Below, piece after piece: positions 51,101 to 63,520 of a DNA stretch of 64,000 nucleotides. This DNA is from Setaria digitata (Eukaryota > Nematoda > Chromadorea > Rhabditida > Setariidae), in assembly GCA_003640385.1 (NCBI GenBank), contig RCAB01000014.1, positions 361,398 to 425,397 of the forward strand, in the 5' to 3' direction. The first letter of the stretch is position 1, and each line of letters starts with the position of its first letter. The notes below the pieces were generated by a model, which was given only the letters and a program-made list of their open reading frames with translations, was not told the DNA's origin and searched no databases. The position numbers and the translations under genes are program-made.

Positions 51101-53779
51101 CCAGAAAGCGACACAAACCCTTCAATAAGAGAAAAGTCAAAATAAAACAAATTTGCTGAACAAAATGTAAATAAGAGTTTAAAGGACCTGCGTTACCAGA
51201 TGTTGATCAGTACTAATCTTTCGATGCAGATTTAAAAACGCTGGTATCAGCTTTCGCAGTTCATCTACTAAGTGTTTTGGAGAAATCATTAGGCATAATT
51301 CCCCAACGCAGTTGGCGGCTTCGGCTCGGACCTAAATTTGAATCTTTCTCCAAGTGCAGCGCAAAGTCTACTGGATAAACAGTTCTAAAAAACTGCAGAA
51401 GATGCTTCGTATGAAACGAATTCTTATACAGCCATTTTTAATTATTTGATAATCAAGTGCAACTGATGAGACTAAAATGATAGGGCTAGAGATTATAAGA
51501 AGAGAAAAGATGTACAAAGTCTGATCGAAATAAGCTGGTATTACCTTAATGTCTTTAGCACTCAACCAACTGAATACTGGATCATAAGCCAATTCCATTT
51601 GATCAGCGTAGTTCTTTTGCACAGTCTTCCGCTCACCATATGTCTAAATTCTAGCTTCCTTTAAAAGAGAATAAATATGGTAAACAAATCTGAAAAAAAT
51701 AATAAGTAAACGAAGTTTACATCCCTGTCTGACAACTCAGTGGGTTAGCGATCGCCTTTAAGTTTTAAAATTTTATAGATAACGCAGGACTTCCTTCATA
51801 TAATAAAGTAGGAAACAGTTTAGGAAGTATGCTAAAAGGCTCGAAAGTGCTGTGCAACAAAGTCATTACCTTCCCATCTTCAGCATCATCACTCCCACCA
51901 CAAGCATCGATTTTTGTAGCAGCCGAAGCAGAAGCGTACTCACGAACTGATTCACAAAATGCCCGTAACGCATGTGCCCAAACGTATCGATAAGTATCCA
52001 TTCTAATATGTGGCAAGACCGAAATTGCACGTGAAAGGACATCCGTAAGGAATGGGACGAATCCAATTGCTATAAAAGCTTTAAAATATTTGCGATAATG
52101 AAATAATATGGTTTGGCAACGTAAAGGTAACAAAAAAGAATCGACCATCTCTATCAGATTTCATGTGAATAAATAAACAAAAACAAGACGTCAGGAAGAG
52201 AATTATCTGTAAATAGCGATGCACCATTATGTTCTGCAACACTTGCTAGCGCCAAAACAATGCATCGATGAGGCGAAGAAGTTTGCCCAGGTGGAAATTT
52301 CTGAAGTAATGCTTCCATAACATGTCCAACAAATCGACTTCTCTTTGCTAAAGTAACTAAAACATTGCACGCCGCTAGTGGCCAGTCATCGTTTTCCTGT
52401 AATACTGAAATCTGAACAAATTGCTCAGCATGAGGTAACATTAAAGATAAGAGTAGAAGCAAGAATGCAAGAATAATTAATTTAAAGTATTACGATTTGC
52501 TACACTTCAATAGATATTCTGCAATACTTACTAGCGCCAATATTTTAACTATAAAAACAATGCTTACTTTAAGCACTGGTTAGATTTAATGATAGCACAT
52601 TCAGAATAAATTGTTTTAATTTATTATCTTACTATACTAGCACAGGTTTTCAAACATTTCCGAGAAAACATTTAAAAAAAAAAGGAAAAGACAGCCTCTG
52701 ACTTTCACTTTTTACGATGTCAAACGGTGTGAAAAACGTTCTGCTATAATCGTGACGACAACAAAATTCCCTAGATAATTTACGAATAATTCTTTATAGA
52801 ATAGTGCAAAGTATACCTTCGAAAGCGTCATCTCCTGTGTAGCAAGATTTATGATTAATAGTGCTTGTTGCTCATCTAAATCTTCTGGAGTTTGACTGTG
52901 TTCAAGAACTCGATTTACTGTCGATAGAACAAATGCTCGATTTTGACCTGTGAGCTGAAATTTAAATTAAGATTCATCACTTACAGGAAAGTAAATCAAT
53001 GTTAACGCTGACATTGAGTTAGTTAGGAGCTTAGTTGTATGTGCAGAATTAACACTATTTGATACGTTCGTATTATTATTTATAGGTTTGTTGAAGAAAT
53101 AAAGGGTTTTAGGCCAAACACACACCAAAAATAAAATTTGGAATACTGAAATTATTGGTAAAAGTAGTAGTAAGAGCAATGAAAACTTAGTTGAAGGTTA
53201 ATCATTTACTTTATTATGCTGCATTAAGAAGGTATATGCAGCAGAAAGAAAAATTGTAGGCTGTTCGATCCCAATTTTACTCAGTGATTCAGCAACATCG
53301 TCTCGAGCTCCTTCTGGACTACTTAACGTCACAGCACAATCAAACATTGCCATTACCAAATCTATAAGAATATTTTAAATTAAATCCCCAAAACGGTATC
53401 GACTAACCAAATTAACTGACAGTTAAATTCATAAACAATTGGTAAATAACCGAGTAATAATGAGAGAATAAATAACAGTGGGTCAGTAATATGAAACAAA
53501 TAATAGTAAGTGCATAATAAGAAAGGAATAATTATACAGAAAAATGCGTAAACAAAAAAGAAAAACAAGCAAAAGATAAATAAACAAGAAAAGAAAAACA
53601 AAAAAAGTATAGCATGACAATATGTAAATGGAATATAGCTAATTGAGCGGGAAAATAACCAAAACCCAATAAGCTATTTATAAGAAAGTCGATAATTTGA
53701 GACAAATAAATACCGATCAAAACTTCATTATTATCACTGCAAAATATTGAAAAAAGTTACCTTCCAAGGTTTGGACCAT
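39179..53779 (-). CDS. hpo-27: MROH1 / HPO-27, HEAT-repeat lysosome-associated protein (complete, 1722 aa)
   Basis: MROH1 and C. elegans HPO-27 are HEAT-repeat proteins reported to act in lysosome fission. 37 exons: 53779-53761, 53361-53210, 52954-52817, 52411-52225, 52069-51870, 51643-51545, 51331-51188, 51119-50942, 49867-49754, 49510-49299, 49011-48895, 48537-48393, 48265-48074, 47909-47695, 47335-47093, 46982-46910, 46809-46715, 46406-46281, 46102-46023, 45804-45702, 45230-45114, 44564-44451, 44284-44149, 44044-43920, 43760-43608, 43499-43342, 43080-42867, 42725-42608, 42431-42253, 42081-41939, 41834-41735, 41643-41521, 41241-41128, 40932-40783, 40391-40254, 39735-39567, 39264-39179; 5169 nt, in frame. 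It is collinear with human MROH1 (~1640 aa) throughout. Examples: ACNVLVTLAKRSRFVGHVME, LLWPYLFEFI, KWENFKKSSGLFGFIK, YKGLSRDSIDN, MAGLDDSGD, SFSLFGELGQRV, and a C-terminal LMLLLKDHDVDVR. HEAT-type helix pairs fill the protein; no membrane segment. The intron after 42867 appears to use a GC donor. The first exon is only 19 nt. Confidence 0.95.
46131..46158. repeat. Long poly(A) run in an MROH1 intron
   Basis: About 28 consecutive A on the plus strand within the intron between exons 46406-46281 and 46102-46023. Low-complexity microsatellite. Confidence 0.9.
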
Positions 53780-56578
53780 TTTATATCCTCCTTCAGTTGT
53801 TTTTTTTTCTATATAAAAATACCTGAAATGATGAAATAAAAACATAAAAAATCCATAAAATAAATAACAGCTAACGAATGCCGAGCATCACAAAACAAAC
53901 AAACGGTTTCCCCACAAGTCCTATATATGAATTTCTAATTTTCTTCATAAAACCAACTGAATCACATTTGAAAAACAAGAGAAGTCCAGCCTTTTTCGAT
54001 ACGTTCTCTAGTGCCATGCAAGCTAATTAAGCAGCTATGTTTCATGAAAAAAAGAAAGAGAAAAATCTCAATCGCGCTATTTTTAAACAGTCCACAGTTT
54101 TTTTGAGTATAGTTCTGGCAATAATTTAGTCATTTTTTTCTCTTTTAGTAAAACCCCTATATTTTGCTGCAATTTTCGAATAATTTGAAGCCTGTTTTTA
54201 CATAAAATTAATCTAATTAATCTTACGGTCCAAATTCTGGGTGTAACAGATAAGTGGAGAATAATTCAACCATAACCTATGCAACACATCCCCACCGTAC
54301 AATGTAATTAAATCCATCCCATTAAATTCATCACAACCGGTAGCCGGAAAACATTCCGGTTCCGCATATGGCCTTCATCATTACCTTACTGATCTAATCG
54401 ACGTGAGCAAGTGGTCAGACTTCTTTACAGATTTAACTTCTGATAAGTTTCCGATTAACAGTAACAGAAAACCATTTGAGCACTGTAATTTCTCCAAGCA
54501 ACAAAATTCACTCTCTCCCTGTTACTCTCAGTCTCTGCCGCATCGACAAACCACTAGTATTTTGTCATTCCTTCATCCCCTTCCGTAGTTCAATAATACA
54601 TTTCTTCTACAGCCTTCGTTCTCTCTTCACATAAATACAATCTCTTCCTCACTCTATCGCTTCTAAATCTATCGCACTACCATCTCTCTTTGCTAATCCT
54701 TCCAACCTCTCTATTCTCTTCGATTTTAACATAATCCTAAGCTATCCGATAATCCAGTCCATTGTTCTTTCCAAATTGCACTGACATCTCTAACTTCCCA
54801 AACAAAAACAAACTATTTCTCAATACGGCAATATTCTATCACTCAATAAAACCAATATCGCTTGTTAGCGATCAGAATAGCATACAATAAACGAGCGAGT
54901 AATCAGTATTACTAGGATAACGTGAGAGACGTGTAATTGCACTGGAGACGCCAGCTATTTGAAAGTGATAATAGAGATGATCATGAATGATAACATCGAG
55001 AGCAGTGATTTCTACGTTAAATTATCCGGAGCTGTAGACAGAAATTATGCAGATGAGTTGAACACCAGATTCGTATTCACTATTATATAAGTAAAAGTAA
55101 GTATCAGATCTTTTTTTTTAAACAAATTTCTAACGTAAAATCTCAGTTTACAATATCATTAAGTACTTGAAAATAATTGCACACCTATAAAGGGAACTTT
55201 TCAATGAACGCCAGTATTTTTCCAGAAGCGTGAGTAAAACAAAATCATGATTCTGATTACGTATAACAAATATCATGATAATATGACGGGATGAAAAGTA
55301 TGCAATTTTTGTTGCTGTATGTTTTTTTCTTTTTTTTTCTCGATTTTAATATTATCTTTTTGCTCGTTTTTTCTTCCTTTCACAATAGACAAAACTTCTA
55401 ATTTAAGTCATCTTGCTCGAAAAAGAATTTGATAAATGAGACCTGAAATGTTTCATGACAGTAAAATGTAAATCAGCAGAATACCTAACTGTTATCATTT
55501 ATTTTAAAAAGAACTGATCATTTCTTCATGAAAATTGCAAACAATCATTTCGCTGCTTTCTTTCCTTCTCTCGAAAAAGTAAATAAATAAACAAATAAAA
55601 AATCCAAATTCAAAAACTGCAGCTGAATTTTTCCTGTGTCAGAATTTTCATACCAAAGATTTCCCGAAATGTTACAGCAAACTTTAGCAAATTTCATCTT
55701 TTTTTTTTTTTTTTTTTTTTTTTTGTTTTTTCTTCTACAACAGAAGCAAGAAAAAGTAGCATTTATTGTTAAGCATTGGTTTCAAATATATTTTCTACTT
55801 TTTGATCATTAGCTATATATATTATACCTTTAGGGAATTTCTTCTTAAACTTTGTTGCAGATAATTAATTTAATTAGCTTGATGGAATCAGTTTCAGCAA
55901 TTTAAATCTTTTCAAAGTTGAGAATAATATACTGGCAGATGCAGATTTTATTTAAAGGAAGGGAAAGATAATTTTGAAATTAGTTATTTTTATAGATATG
56001 TCGAATGAACAAATAATTTCATTTATCCGTTTCATGTTTTATGTTATTAAAATCCTGATGGCGATTATAAAAATTACGATAAAAAATGAACACGTCCTTC
56101 ATTTTTAGTCTAATTGCAAAACTAAATCGCTATCTATTCAGTCCAAAAATAGATCTAATTGAGTAATTAATTAAATTAAATTGAAAACTGCCAATTAATG
56201 CGGCTGCATTAAACAAATTTTTATGTTTGTTATTTTTTCCTTGTCCAAAACTGACAATTTTAAATTTGCCCGAATGCATCGTACTGTTCAAAATTTATTT
56301 ATTTAAATGTTCAATTGTAATCATTTGTAATTTGTATAACTTATAATTGCTAATTGTAATAGCATTAATGAATCATAATTAATAATTCTCCATGTTAAGC
56401 CAATTACTGAAGTAATTGTTAATAATATACCTATTAATTGAAGTATCCATGCATTATTAAATCGATAAATACTATTTAAAGTACCAATTTCATATTTTTT
56501 GGATCATTCTTTTCATGATATAACTTGAAGCAGATCAAATAATTAATAATAATAATAACAATAATAATAATAATAATG

Positions 56579-56618
<40 letters not shown>

Positions 56619-57045
56619 TAATAGTAATAATAATAATAATAACACACACCGAGGATGGAGGAACAGGAAGCTAGAATACGCTGTATGAAAGATAATGATA
56701 AACTGATTGACAGAAGATAAATTATCAGTTGAAACAAGTTTTTGTACTTCATCTAATCAATGAAGCAAATTTCGCAAATCTGCTGCTATTATCCATCTTA
56801 TTATTTCTTGCAAACCAATTATTGGACGTCAAATTTTTTGGTTTTCATATGAAAGTTAAGTTAAGAGCAAAATAATAATTCTTTTCTCAACTTAAATTGT
56901 GCAAGTCAGAAAAATTTACAGAAAATTTTATGCATATATATATTAAAAATTCTTATATATATTGAAATGTTTTTAGGTTTATTTGAAATTCCTTTTTTAT
57001 ATTTGTTGAATTTTAAAATGTTTAGGTGAAATAAGATATTAAAGG
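53780..57045. other. Intergenic between the MROH1 start and the first LU-like gene
   Basis: About 3.3 kb. MROH1 5' flank: TCATTTCAG and TATATAG acceptor-like sites lie within 60 bp upstream of its ATG. Pyrimidine-rich DNA at ~54480-54800, a long T run at ~55699-55723, and otherwise A/T-rich sequence without genes. Confidence 0.5.
56541..56641. repeat. (AAT)n microsatellite
   Basis: About 100 bp of AAT/ATA trinucleotides, interrupted by occasional AAC, GAT and AGT. It produces an artificial poly-Tyr ORF on the minus strand. Confidence 0.95.
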
Positions 57046-57920
57046 ATGCATGTCTCAACTTTATTCATACTTTCCGTATTTTGCATTTTGCAAATTAAAA
57101 TGATTCGATCTACAAAGTGTCATTTCTCTCGGCCAAGTCAAATTAGTCCATCTGGCTGGATTGATCTTATCGATAAATGTAAACAGGAGACGGATGCAAT
57201 TTGCTTTTCAGGTGTAAGTTTTAGTCCAATGCTATAATTAGATATATTGAAAATTTCCAGCATTTCTTATTCCAATTCAAGGAAGTGAATTTTTTGGCAA
57301 ATTTAGCAATATTTAAATAAATGTTTTTTTCTTTATTTTTCGATTAAAACAATATAAAAGTGTACCATAATATAGAACAGAAGGAAACACATTTCGTATT
57401 CAACAAAAATTTCTTTTCGGAAGTTCAAATTTATTAAAATTTCAGTACAATCCACGAATAGCTTACTATCATCAAGCTGTTGGTTGGTGGCGAGTATTGC
57501 ACAGTGAGAATGAATGCTTTACCAAACAATATGTTACTTTTGTCTCTTAATTTTTTGAAATTTGAAAAAGAGAAAATTAAATTTTTTCCTTTTCTTTTAT
57601 AAACTTCAAAAAATGTTCCTATTCTTTTTTTCTTGTCATTGTGAGAAAATGTCCCAATTCGTCGGTCAATGAATGCAATTAACAGTTTTTTAATTGCTAA
57701 CAGTGTAATTAGATTTCAGTTGCTCAAAAAATTGGGCTGTAGCAGTGAAGCGGAAGTACCAAAGGAAGGTTGCTACCGCGACAAAAATCACTACAAAAGT
57801 TTTTTCCTCTGCTGGTGCACTGGAGAGAAATGCAACACACGGGATAAAATAACACAAGTTTATAAAAAAACTAATTCCATATATATTTTGGGTGGTAATT
57901 GTAAACCATTAGAATTTTAA
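57046..57920 (+). CDS. Small secreted LU/Ly6-like cysteine-rich protein (complete, 151 aa)
   Basis: Three exons: 57046-57213, 57446-57532 and 57720-57920, all phase 0; 456 nt. A signal peptide (MHVSTLFILSVFCILQI) is followed by ten cysteines, ending in LCWCTGEKCNT. The CxCxxxxCN ending is characteristic of nematode three-finger (LU/Ly6 and related ET-type) domains, where the last C-N pair closes the fold. Another Cys lies in the tail (GGNCKPLEF). There is no hydrophobic C-terminus, so a GPI anchor is unlikely and the protein is probably secreted. The next gene downstream on the same strand shares the cysteine order and the exon phases, so the two look like diverged tandem duplicates. The exact ligand or role is unknown. 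The second-exon donor (TAT|GTTACT) is weak but in phase. Confidence 0.75.
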
Positions 57921-59953
57921 TCGAAATTTACACATCAGCCAAAAACACTAATTTATTTAATTCAAAAAATTTTTCGAAATTCAAAGAAATTCAAATAATA
58001 AATTAAATATATATCTTTTTGTTAACTGAAATTAATATGTATAAATTCGTAATGCATAAAAAGTTATGATATCTTCTTACAAGCAAAAATTTTGCCACAC
58101 ATTGCAATTTTAGTAGGAATTAAGTTTTAATTTAACTGAAATTCAGAAAAGGCTTTTTTTTCTGAATAAAAAAGCAATTCGATAGTTCTAATTCAATATA
58201 GCATATTAAATTTCAAGAGCTTTGAAAATCTTTCTTTTTATGATGCTTCAAGACAGCAATTCTTGCATTTTTGCAACAAAAACAAGTTAAGCATTTGCAA
58301 AATAACAAACGCTATTTGAAGTATGATAAATAATTTTAAATTGAGCTGGAAGTAATTTTGAATTGATCTGATTGAATTGTTTATTTTTCAATCACCGATT
58401 CTGAATTTAAGATATTGTTCGTGTTATTATTTGATTATAAATGTGTATTAATGGGGTGAAACTTGTTATTTAGAGTCATTTTCTAATTGTTTTGTTGCAT
58501 ATTTTGTAAATGTTTGAAATAAACCTTAAAATTCTCCGACATATTGCACTACCACAATAATAATAAATAATTAACAGTGAAAAATAATTGAAAATTGCAG
58601 ATGATAAATAAATTCGAAGAATTTTATGGAGCAAATAAATTCGTTAATTAAATATAACTTAATTGTATATTTTTCTAATTTACTAATTCTTTTTGTAGCA
58701 TCCATTATAAATAGAATATTTAAAAGCACTGTTTAAAAATGCATTGCTGTTAAACCAATTGAATTGAACAAGTAGATATCATTGCATTGCTATTTCTTGG
58801 TAGCAAATAATACCTATTTGAATTTCAGACTGAATAACTGAATATAAAAATTGTGATATTATCAATTATGTTTTAAATTAAACGACAACAGAAACTATAT
58901 GTTACACTTTAAATTTTTTCATTTTTTTCAACTTGATGCTACAAGGAAAGAGAGAAAAATATGTTAAAAAGAAAAAACAAATTGAAAAAGTCTAAGACAA
59001 AACTTTTAAATGATTCATATATTGAATTCATATTTATTCGTATATTATCAATTCCAATCATTCAAAAAATATTAGATGACGTTCGATTCATCTTCCTAAA
59101 GCTAAAAAAAATAGCAAAAAAAAAGAAAGAAAAAAAAAAGAAAAAATAAAATACCCTTTGGAAGGGAAGGAAATGATTTAAATGAATGAATATGAATGGA
59201 AATATTAAAAGGTATGTTGCTCTCTGATGGACAAGAAGAAAATATTACCTTTACATTTTATTTTTACTGTTTTTATGCCCTAATTTTCTCTTTTTTTTTC
59301 ATTTAAACTTTGCTTCAAAAAAATTCTTGTCGTTTTCAAAATAAAATATATAAGCATTTAGAGTTCGTCATGTTTTGCGCACTGATAAATAAGAGCAATC
59401 AATGGAAATTTCATTTTTCTTCTAAAAATTTTTGTTTCATTTTAAGTTCATATTTCTTTTACCCTGATATTTTCTTCACAACTCTTATCATTTCCTATAA
59501 TTTTATGCAAATAACAATTGGCAATAAATAGATTTGTGCAATATCTCTATCAATGCATCATTTACAATCGTTTCAAAAATTTACGTAATATCTTCAGAAT
59601 AATATCTTCTTTTTTTTTTTGTCACATAAATTGCAATAATATTTGGGCTAATGAATACTGTGCTGCTACAATGCCACTAATTCAGTTAATTCCAATTTTT
59701 TTTACTTCATTTTTATAAAGCATCATTTTATAGAATTATCAGCTCGACTTTAAATAACTGCGATAACAACTCATTACGTTGATGTCCTTATCATGATATT
59801 TCGATTCCTTCTAATAACAACAAAAATCTGAAGGATAACTTCATTATCTTTGACTGTGCAGTAGTTGAAGTGCAGCACATTATTAAAATTTTCGTTTCAC
59901 GAAACAATTTAATAGTTAAATTTTCGAAATTTAGATATAATAGGAGAAAAAAA
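57921..59953. other. Intergenic between the two LU-like genes
   Basis: 2 kb of A/T-rich DNA. ORFs at 58961-59149, 59310-59531 and 59518-59718 are Lys/Asn/Ile/Phe-rich translations without domains. No element recognised. Confidence 0.5.
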
Positions 59954-62217
59954 ATGCATATTTCATTAATTGGTACCATATCACTGTTACTTGCTATTAC
60001 CGATTACACTGTATCATTAGTCTGTTATACGGTACACTGGAATGCATATTCAACATTTACAGAGAAAGTTTACAGATGCGACGATAATGACGACTTTTGT
60101 GCATCTATGGTATTTGTTTTATTTTTTCAAATTCAGTGTGTGTCGATAATTTTGTTACTTGACGATAAGTACTAATTCAATTATTTATGAAATCCTTTTA
60201 AAAGTTCAAATATTTACACATGATAGCAATGATAGCTAACAATTTTTTTTGACTAATTTTAGAATTTTAGTCTTTATTGAGAAGCTTTTTCTTAATAAAA
60301 TAAACTGCTTTTTACAGTACGATCGAAGTGCTGAAAGCTGGTACCTTCGAGCAATTCCCCTGGATAAAAAATGTTATTCCATTTCCGAGGTAAACGGATG
60401 AAACTCATTATAGAAACTCTGATGATAAATTATAAGCAATATAAATTGATAAAAAATATATTAATACTGATAATTAAGTATCACAGGAGAATATCCCATC
60501 CATTAAAATAAAATATATAATTGAATGCTGGATATCCATATATTCTCAAACCGTTTAGATTGCCAAAATAATTTCAGCAGTTTAGTAATTGATAGTTAAC
60601 TTGAAGTCAAAGCTTATTATTTTGGAAATTTTTTTTTTTTTTTTTTTGGAAATATTACTGTAAACTGTAGTTTCTTTTTTATCAAAAAACTTTAATTTTA
60701 ATTTAATTTTTTTGTTTTTAGAAATTCCTTACTACCTTATTTAAATATATAATTTCAGCTAAGAAGTAGAATAAATTGTAATATGACCGAATTTGCTGAA
60801 GGTTGTTTCATGGATCCAAGGTATAACACTTATGAACGAAGTACCAAACCATTGCCAGTTTGCATTTGTAAAGGCGATTATTGTAATACACAAGAACGGA
60901 TTGAGAATATATGGTTGGAGCAAAAAATATACGAATTTCATGATCCTGAAGATTGTGATAACCAAATGATAAAAGAAAAGTCAGCAACAACGGCTGGTAC
61001 TGTAACATCAGCAAGTACAGTACCTCTGACCACTGCGGTATCTTCACTCAGTACAGTAACATCGGAAACGAGGGCCGTGTCTGCTAATATATCAGATTCA
61101 ACCCAGCCGGAATCATCAGCTAGCCTTGAAACTCAAGCATATACGAAACAAGAATCTTTGTTGGTTACAACGGCAAAATCAGAATTGGCCGTAACAGAAG
61201 TTGAAGCAGAACGGACAACAATAAATGTAAGTAAATGAAGGGAAAAATTTTAGAGTTATTTTTAATTTAAAACAAAAAAAAAAAAACTGCAAATTCATTT
61301 TATTGTTAAGAAGATGAAATTGCTTGCATCGATCATTCAAAAAAGAGGAAAAAAAAACAAAGTGAAAGACAAGAAATAAAATTTAAAATCAAAATCTCCT
61401 TTTAAACCACATCAAACTATGATTTAAAAAATTGCTTAAACAGAGCCACTTAATAATTTAACTGATTAGAATATTGTAGATTAAAATGCGAAATTTTGTT
61501 GTTTTATTAGTAACAAAACTAAGATGAGGTTATAGATCAAATAAATTTGATGGGAATGTTTAAGATAAAAAATTAAGTTTATATCCAGTTTTCGAAATGT
61601 TTTTACTGAATAAATTCTAGTCACGTCCAGTCATTTAATTTTATCTTCAATAATTCCTTTTTGCAATTGCATTTCACCCAATTCAATATGTACTACTAGT
61701 GAATTTCCTTATTTTGAAATTAGAAGTGACCAAATGGAAAATGTGGGTATTCCTTGGCAAATTCCAATTTTATTATATTAAAACTCAGCGGATTTTACAC
61801 TGAAATTAATTAAGCGTAAAATTCAAGTTGAAATAAAGTTAATCTTCATTTCTTTAATCAGAAAGGTGAACTTGAAGTAATTACTGGTAAATTGTAGCCT
61901 TTAATTATTATTTCGTCAAATTGTAGAGCAGCATCCTCCGATCATCATTCCCGGACGTACCGAATGATTTGTTCACAGCTCCTGGAAAAGCTGATGATAC
62001 AACAATAATTAGTAATTACTTAACAACAGCTACTATTATTACTCATCCTAACAATGACACAGTTGTTGCTGGAACAAACAATACAACAGATACAGTAGAA
62101 TCTGCTACATCAATGAACGATACTGTAACTACAGTAACAACTGCTGCTACGATAACCACGGTGATAATGACAATAAATGCTAATACAACTGTAAATACTA
62201 CAGAAATTGCTAATTAA
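59954..62217 (+). CDS. Secreted LU/Ly6-like protein with Thr/Ser-rich mucin-like tail (complete, 328 aa)
   Basis: Four exons: 59954-60109, 60318-60389, 60759-61226 and 61927-62217, all phase 0; 987 nt, ending in TAA. The start ATG is the one directly before a good signal peptide (MHISLIGTISLLLAITDYTV); an in-frame ATG 84 nt upstream would give a poor signal. The N-terminal ~130 residues hold ten cysteines with the same order as the neighbour, ending in VCICKGDYCNTQER. From residue ~145 the protein is rich in Thr, Ser, Ala and Val (TTAGTVTSASTVPLTTAVSS), and the last exon adds many Asn-x-Thr sequons (NDT, NTT). Dense O- and N-glycosylation is therefore likely, as in a surface-coat or mucin protein. 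No GPI signal was seen. The role is unknown; a secreted glycoprotein is the safe reading. Confidence 0.72.
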
Positions 62218-63300
62218 GAAGATGAAACCACTGCTATACCGGAACTGCACCAGAAAGAACTATGTAAATTAGGACAAAAAGGATTGGAAGTATTGTAAAA
62301 AAAAACAATCGATTACTGTAATGGCTTTTACTTTAACAGCTACTGTACACACCAAGACTGTAATCATTCTTACTGGAGCGGTACCACAACCATTTCCTGC
62401 TGCATTCAGAATAAAAATTTTATTTCACTTTTTTCTTGTTATCATTTATATGTTTCGAATTTCGCTCTATTTTATGCTAATTAATAGATTGTTCCACTTC
62501 GTTATTATGCTGATAAGACAGATGTTGACTTCATTCATGAAAAAGTGATAAATTACTGAACAAACCATTTCTGTCTCCTTTTTTTTCTAAGCTCTAATAT
62601 TAGAAATTCACTAATTATATTGATAAAAAGCTTGTATTTACTTCAATTTTTGTAAAACACCAATTAAAACATTTGAATTTTCAAATTTAATTGTAAAGAA
62701 AAAATTTTTAACTCGGCTTGAAAATAAAGCCTCGCAACACTTCGTTAATTAAAATTGCATTTCTTTTTAATTGCAATTGTGGAATACAAAATTGTTGATA
62801 AATTAATAAGAGATTGAACAGCGAATTCAAAGGATGACCACAGTCGTTAACACTAATCACTTTATTGTGATCCTTCAATGATAAATACGAAACTTTTTTT
62901 CGGGACACTTAATAACCAAATAATTTTCGCGCTGAGGATCGCAACCTTAACTAAACAATTTTAATTGGACAGCACAAAAAATTGAAGAGATATCAGAATT
63001 TATCAACAAAATTCAGTAGCAACTTTTTGTGCCTAAAAGAAAATTGGAAAGAAAAATAAAATAAAATATTAGTTGAAAGTTGGTTTGAAAACTATTTAAA
63101 CCCAAAATTTCATTAAAATTTTAATTGATAATAATTTTTTTCCGGAGTTTAGAGATTTCAGCAATTATTTTAATAATAAAATAAAAAAGCAAGCGATTTT
63201 GCGAAGGATAGTAAAAGAAATAATAATATATAATTGATATTGCAAATAGTATTAGTGAAAAAAGTTGTGAGGTTTTCTGATTTTCTCATATATTTTTTTT
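62218..63300. other. 3' flank of the mucin-like LU gene
   Basis: The frame stays open for 26 codons after the TAA at 62215-62217 (EDETTAIPELHQKELCK ...). A later ORF at 62321-62548 starts with a Thr-rich stretch. Otherwise AT-rich. Confidence 0.4.
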
Positions 63301-63309
63301 TTTTGTAAA

Positions 63310-63520
63310 AGCTTTGCCTTTGCCAATCTTTCGAGAATTTGCTAATTTATATCCTCAACCACTACTAGAATTCTCATCTGGTTGTGCTGATGAATGCTTA
63401 TCATTGTATCAATTCATTATGATTCTAAAAACAATGCATATAACAACTGGCAGCAAATATGGGCGGATCAGTTAACAACAGAAAATTTTTTAAAGGTGGC
63501 AGTTAATATCACAACAGTAT
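63310..63520 (+). pseudogene. Coding-like fragment with an apparent frame shift, family not recognised
   Basis: Just after a T-rich run ending in GTAAAAG, one frame reads LPLPIFREFANLYPQPLLEF and SSGCADECLSLYQF before reaching a stop near 63475. The adjacent frame reads HYDSKNNAYNNWQQIWADQL and TTENFLK up to a GTGGCAG at ~63497. Together they look like one exon with a one-base shift, or two overlapping chance ORFs. I cannot name a family. It could be part of a gene continuing beyond 64000. Confidence 0.3.

Noticed and set aside
53380..53720. Hydrophobic Phe/Leu-rich minus-strand ORFs resembling a membrane protein
   Set aside because: They lie in the first MROH1 intron and result from A/T-rich composition.
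56543..56752. Poly-tyrosine minus-strand ORF
   Set aside because: Translation of the (AAT)n microsatellite.
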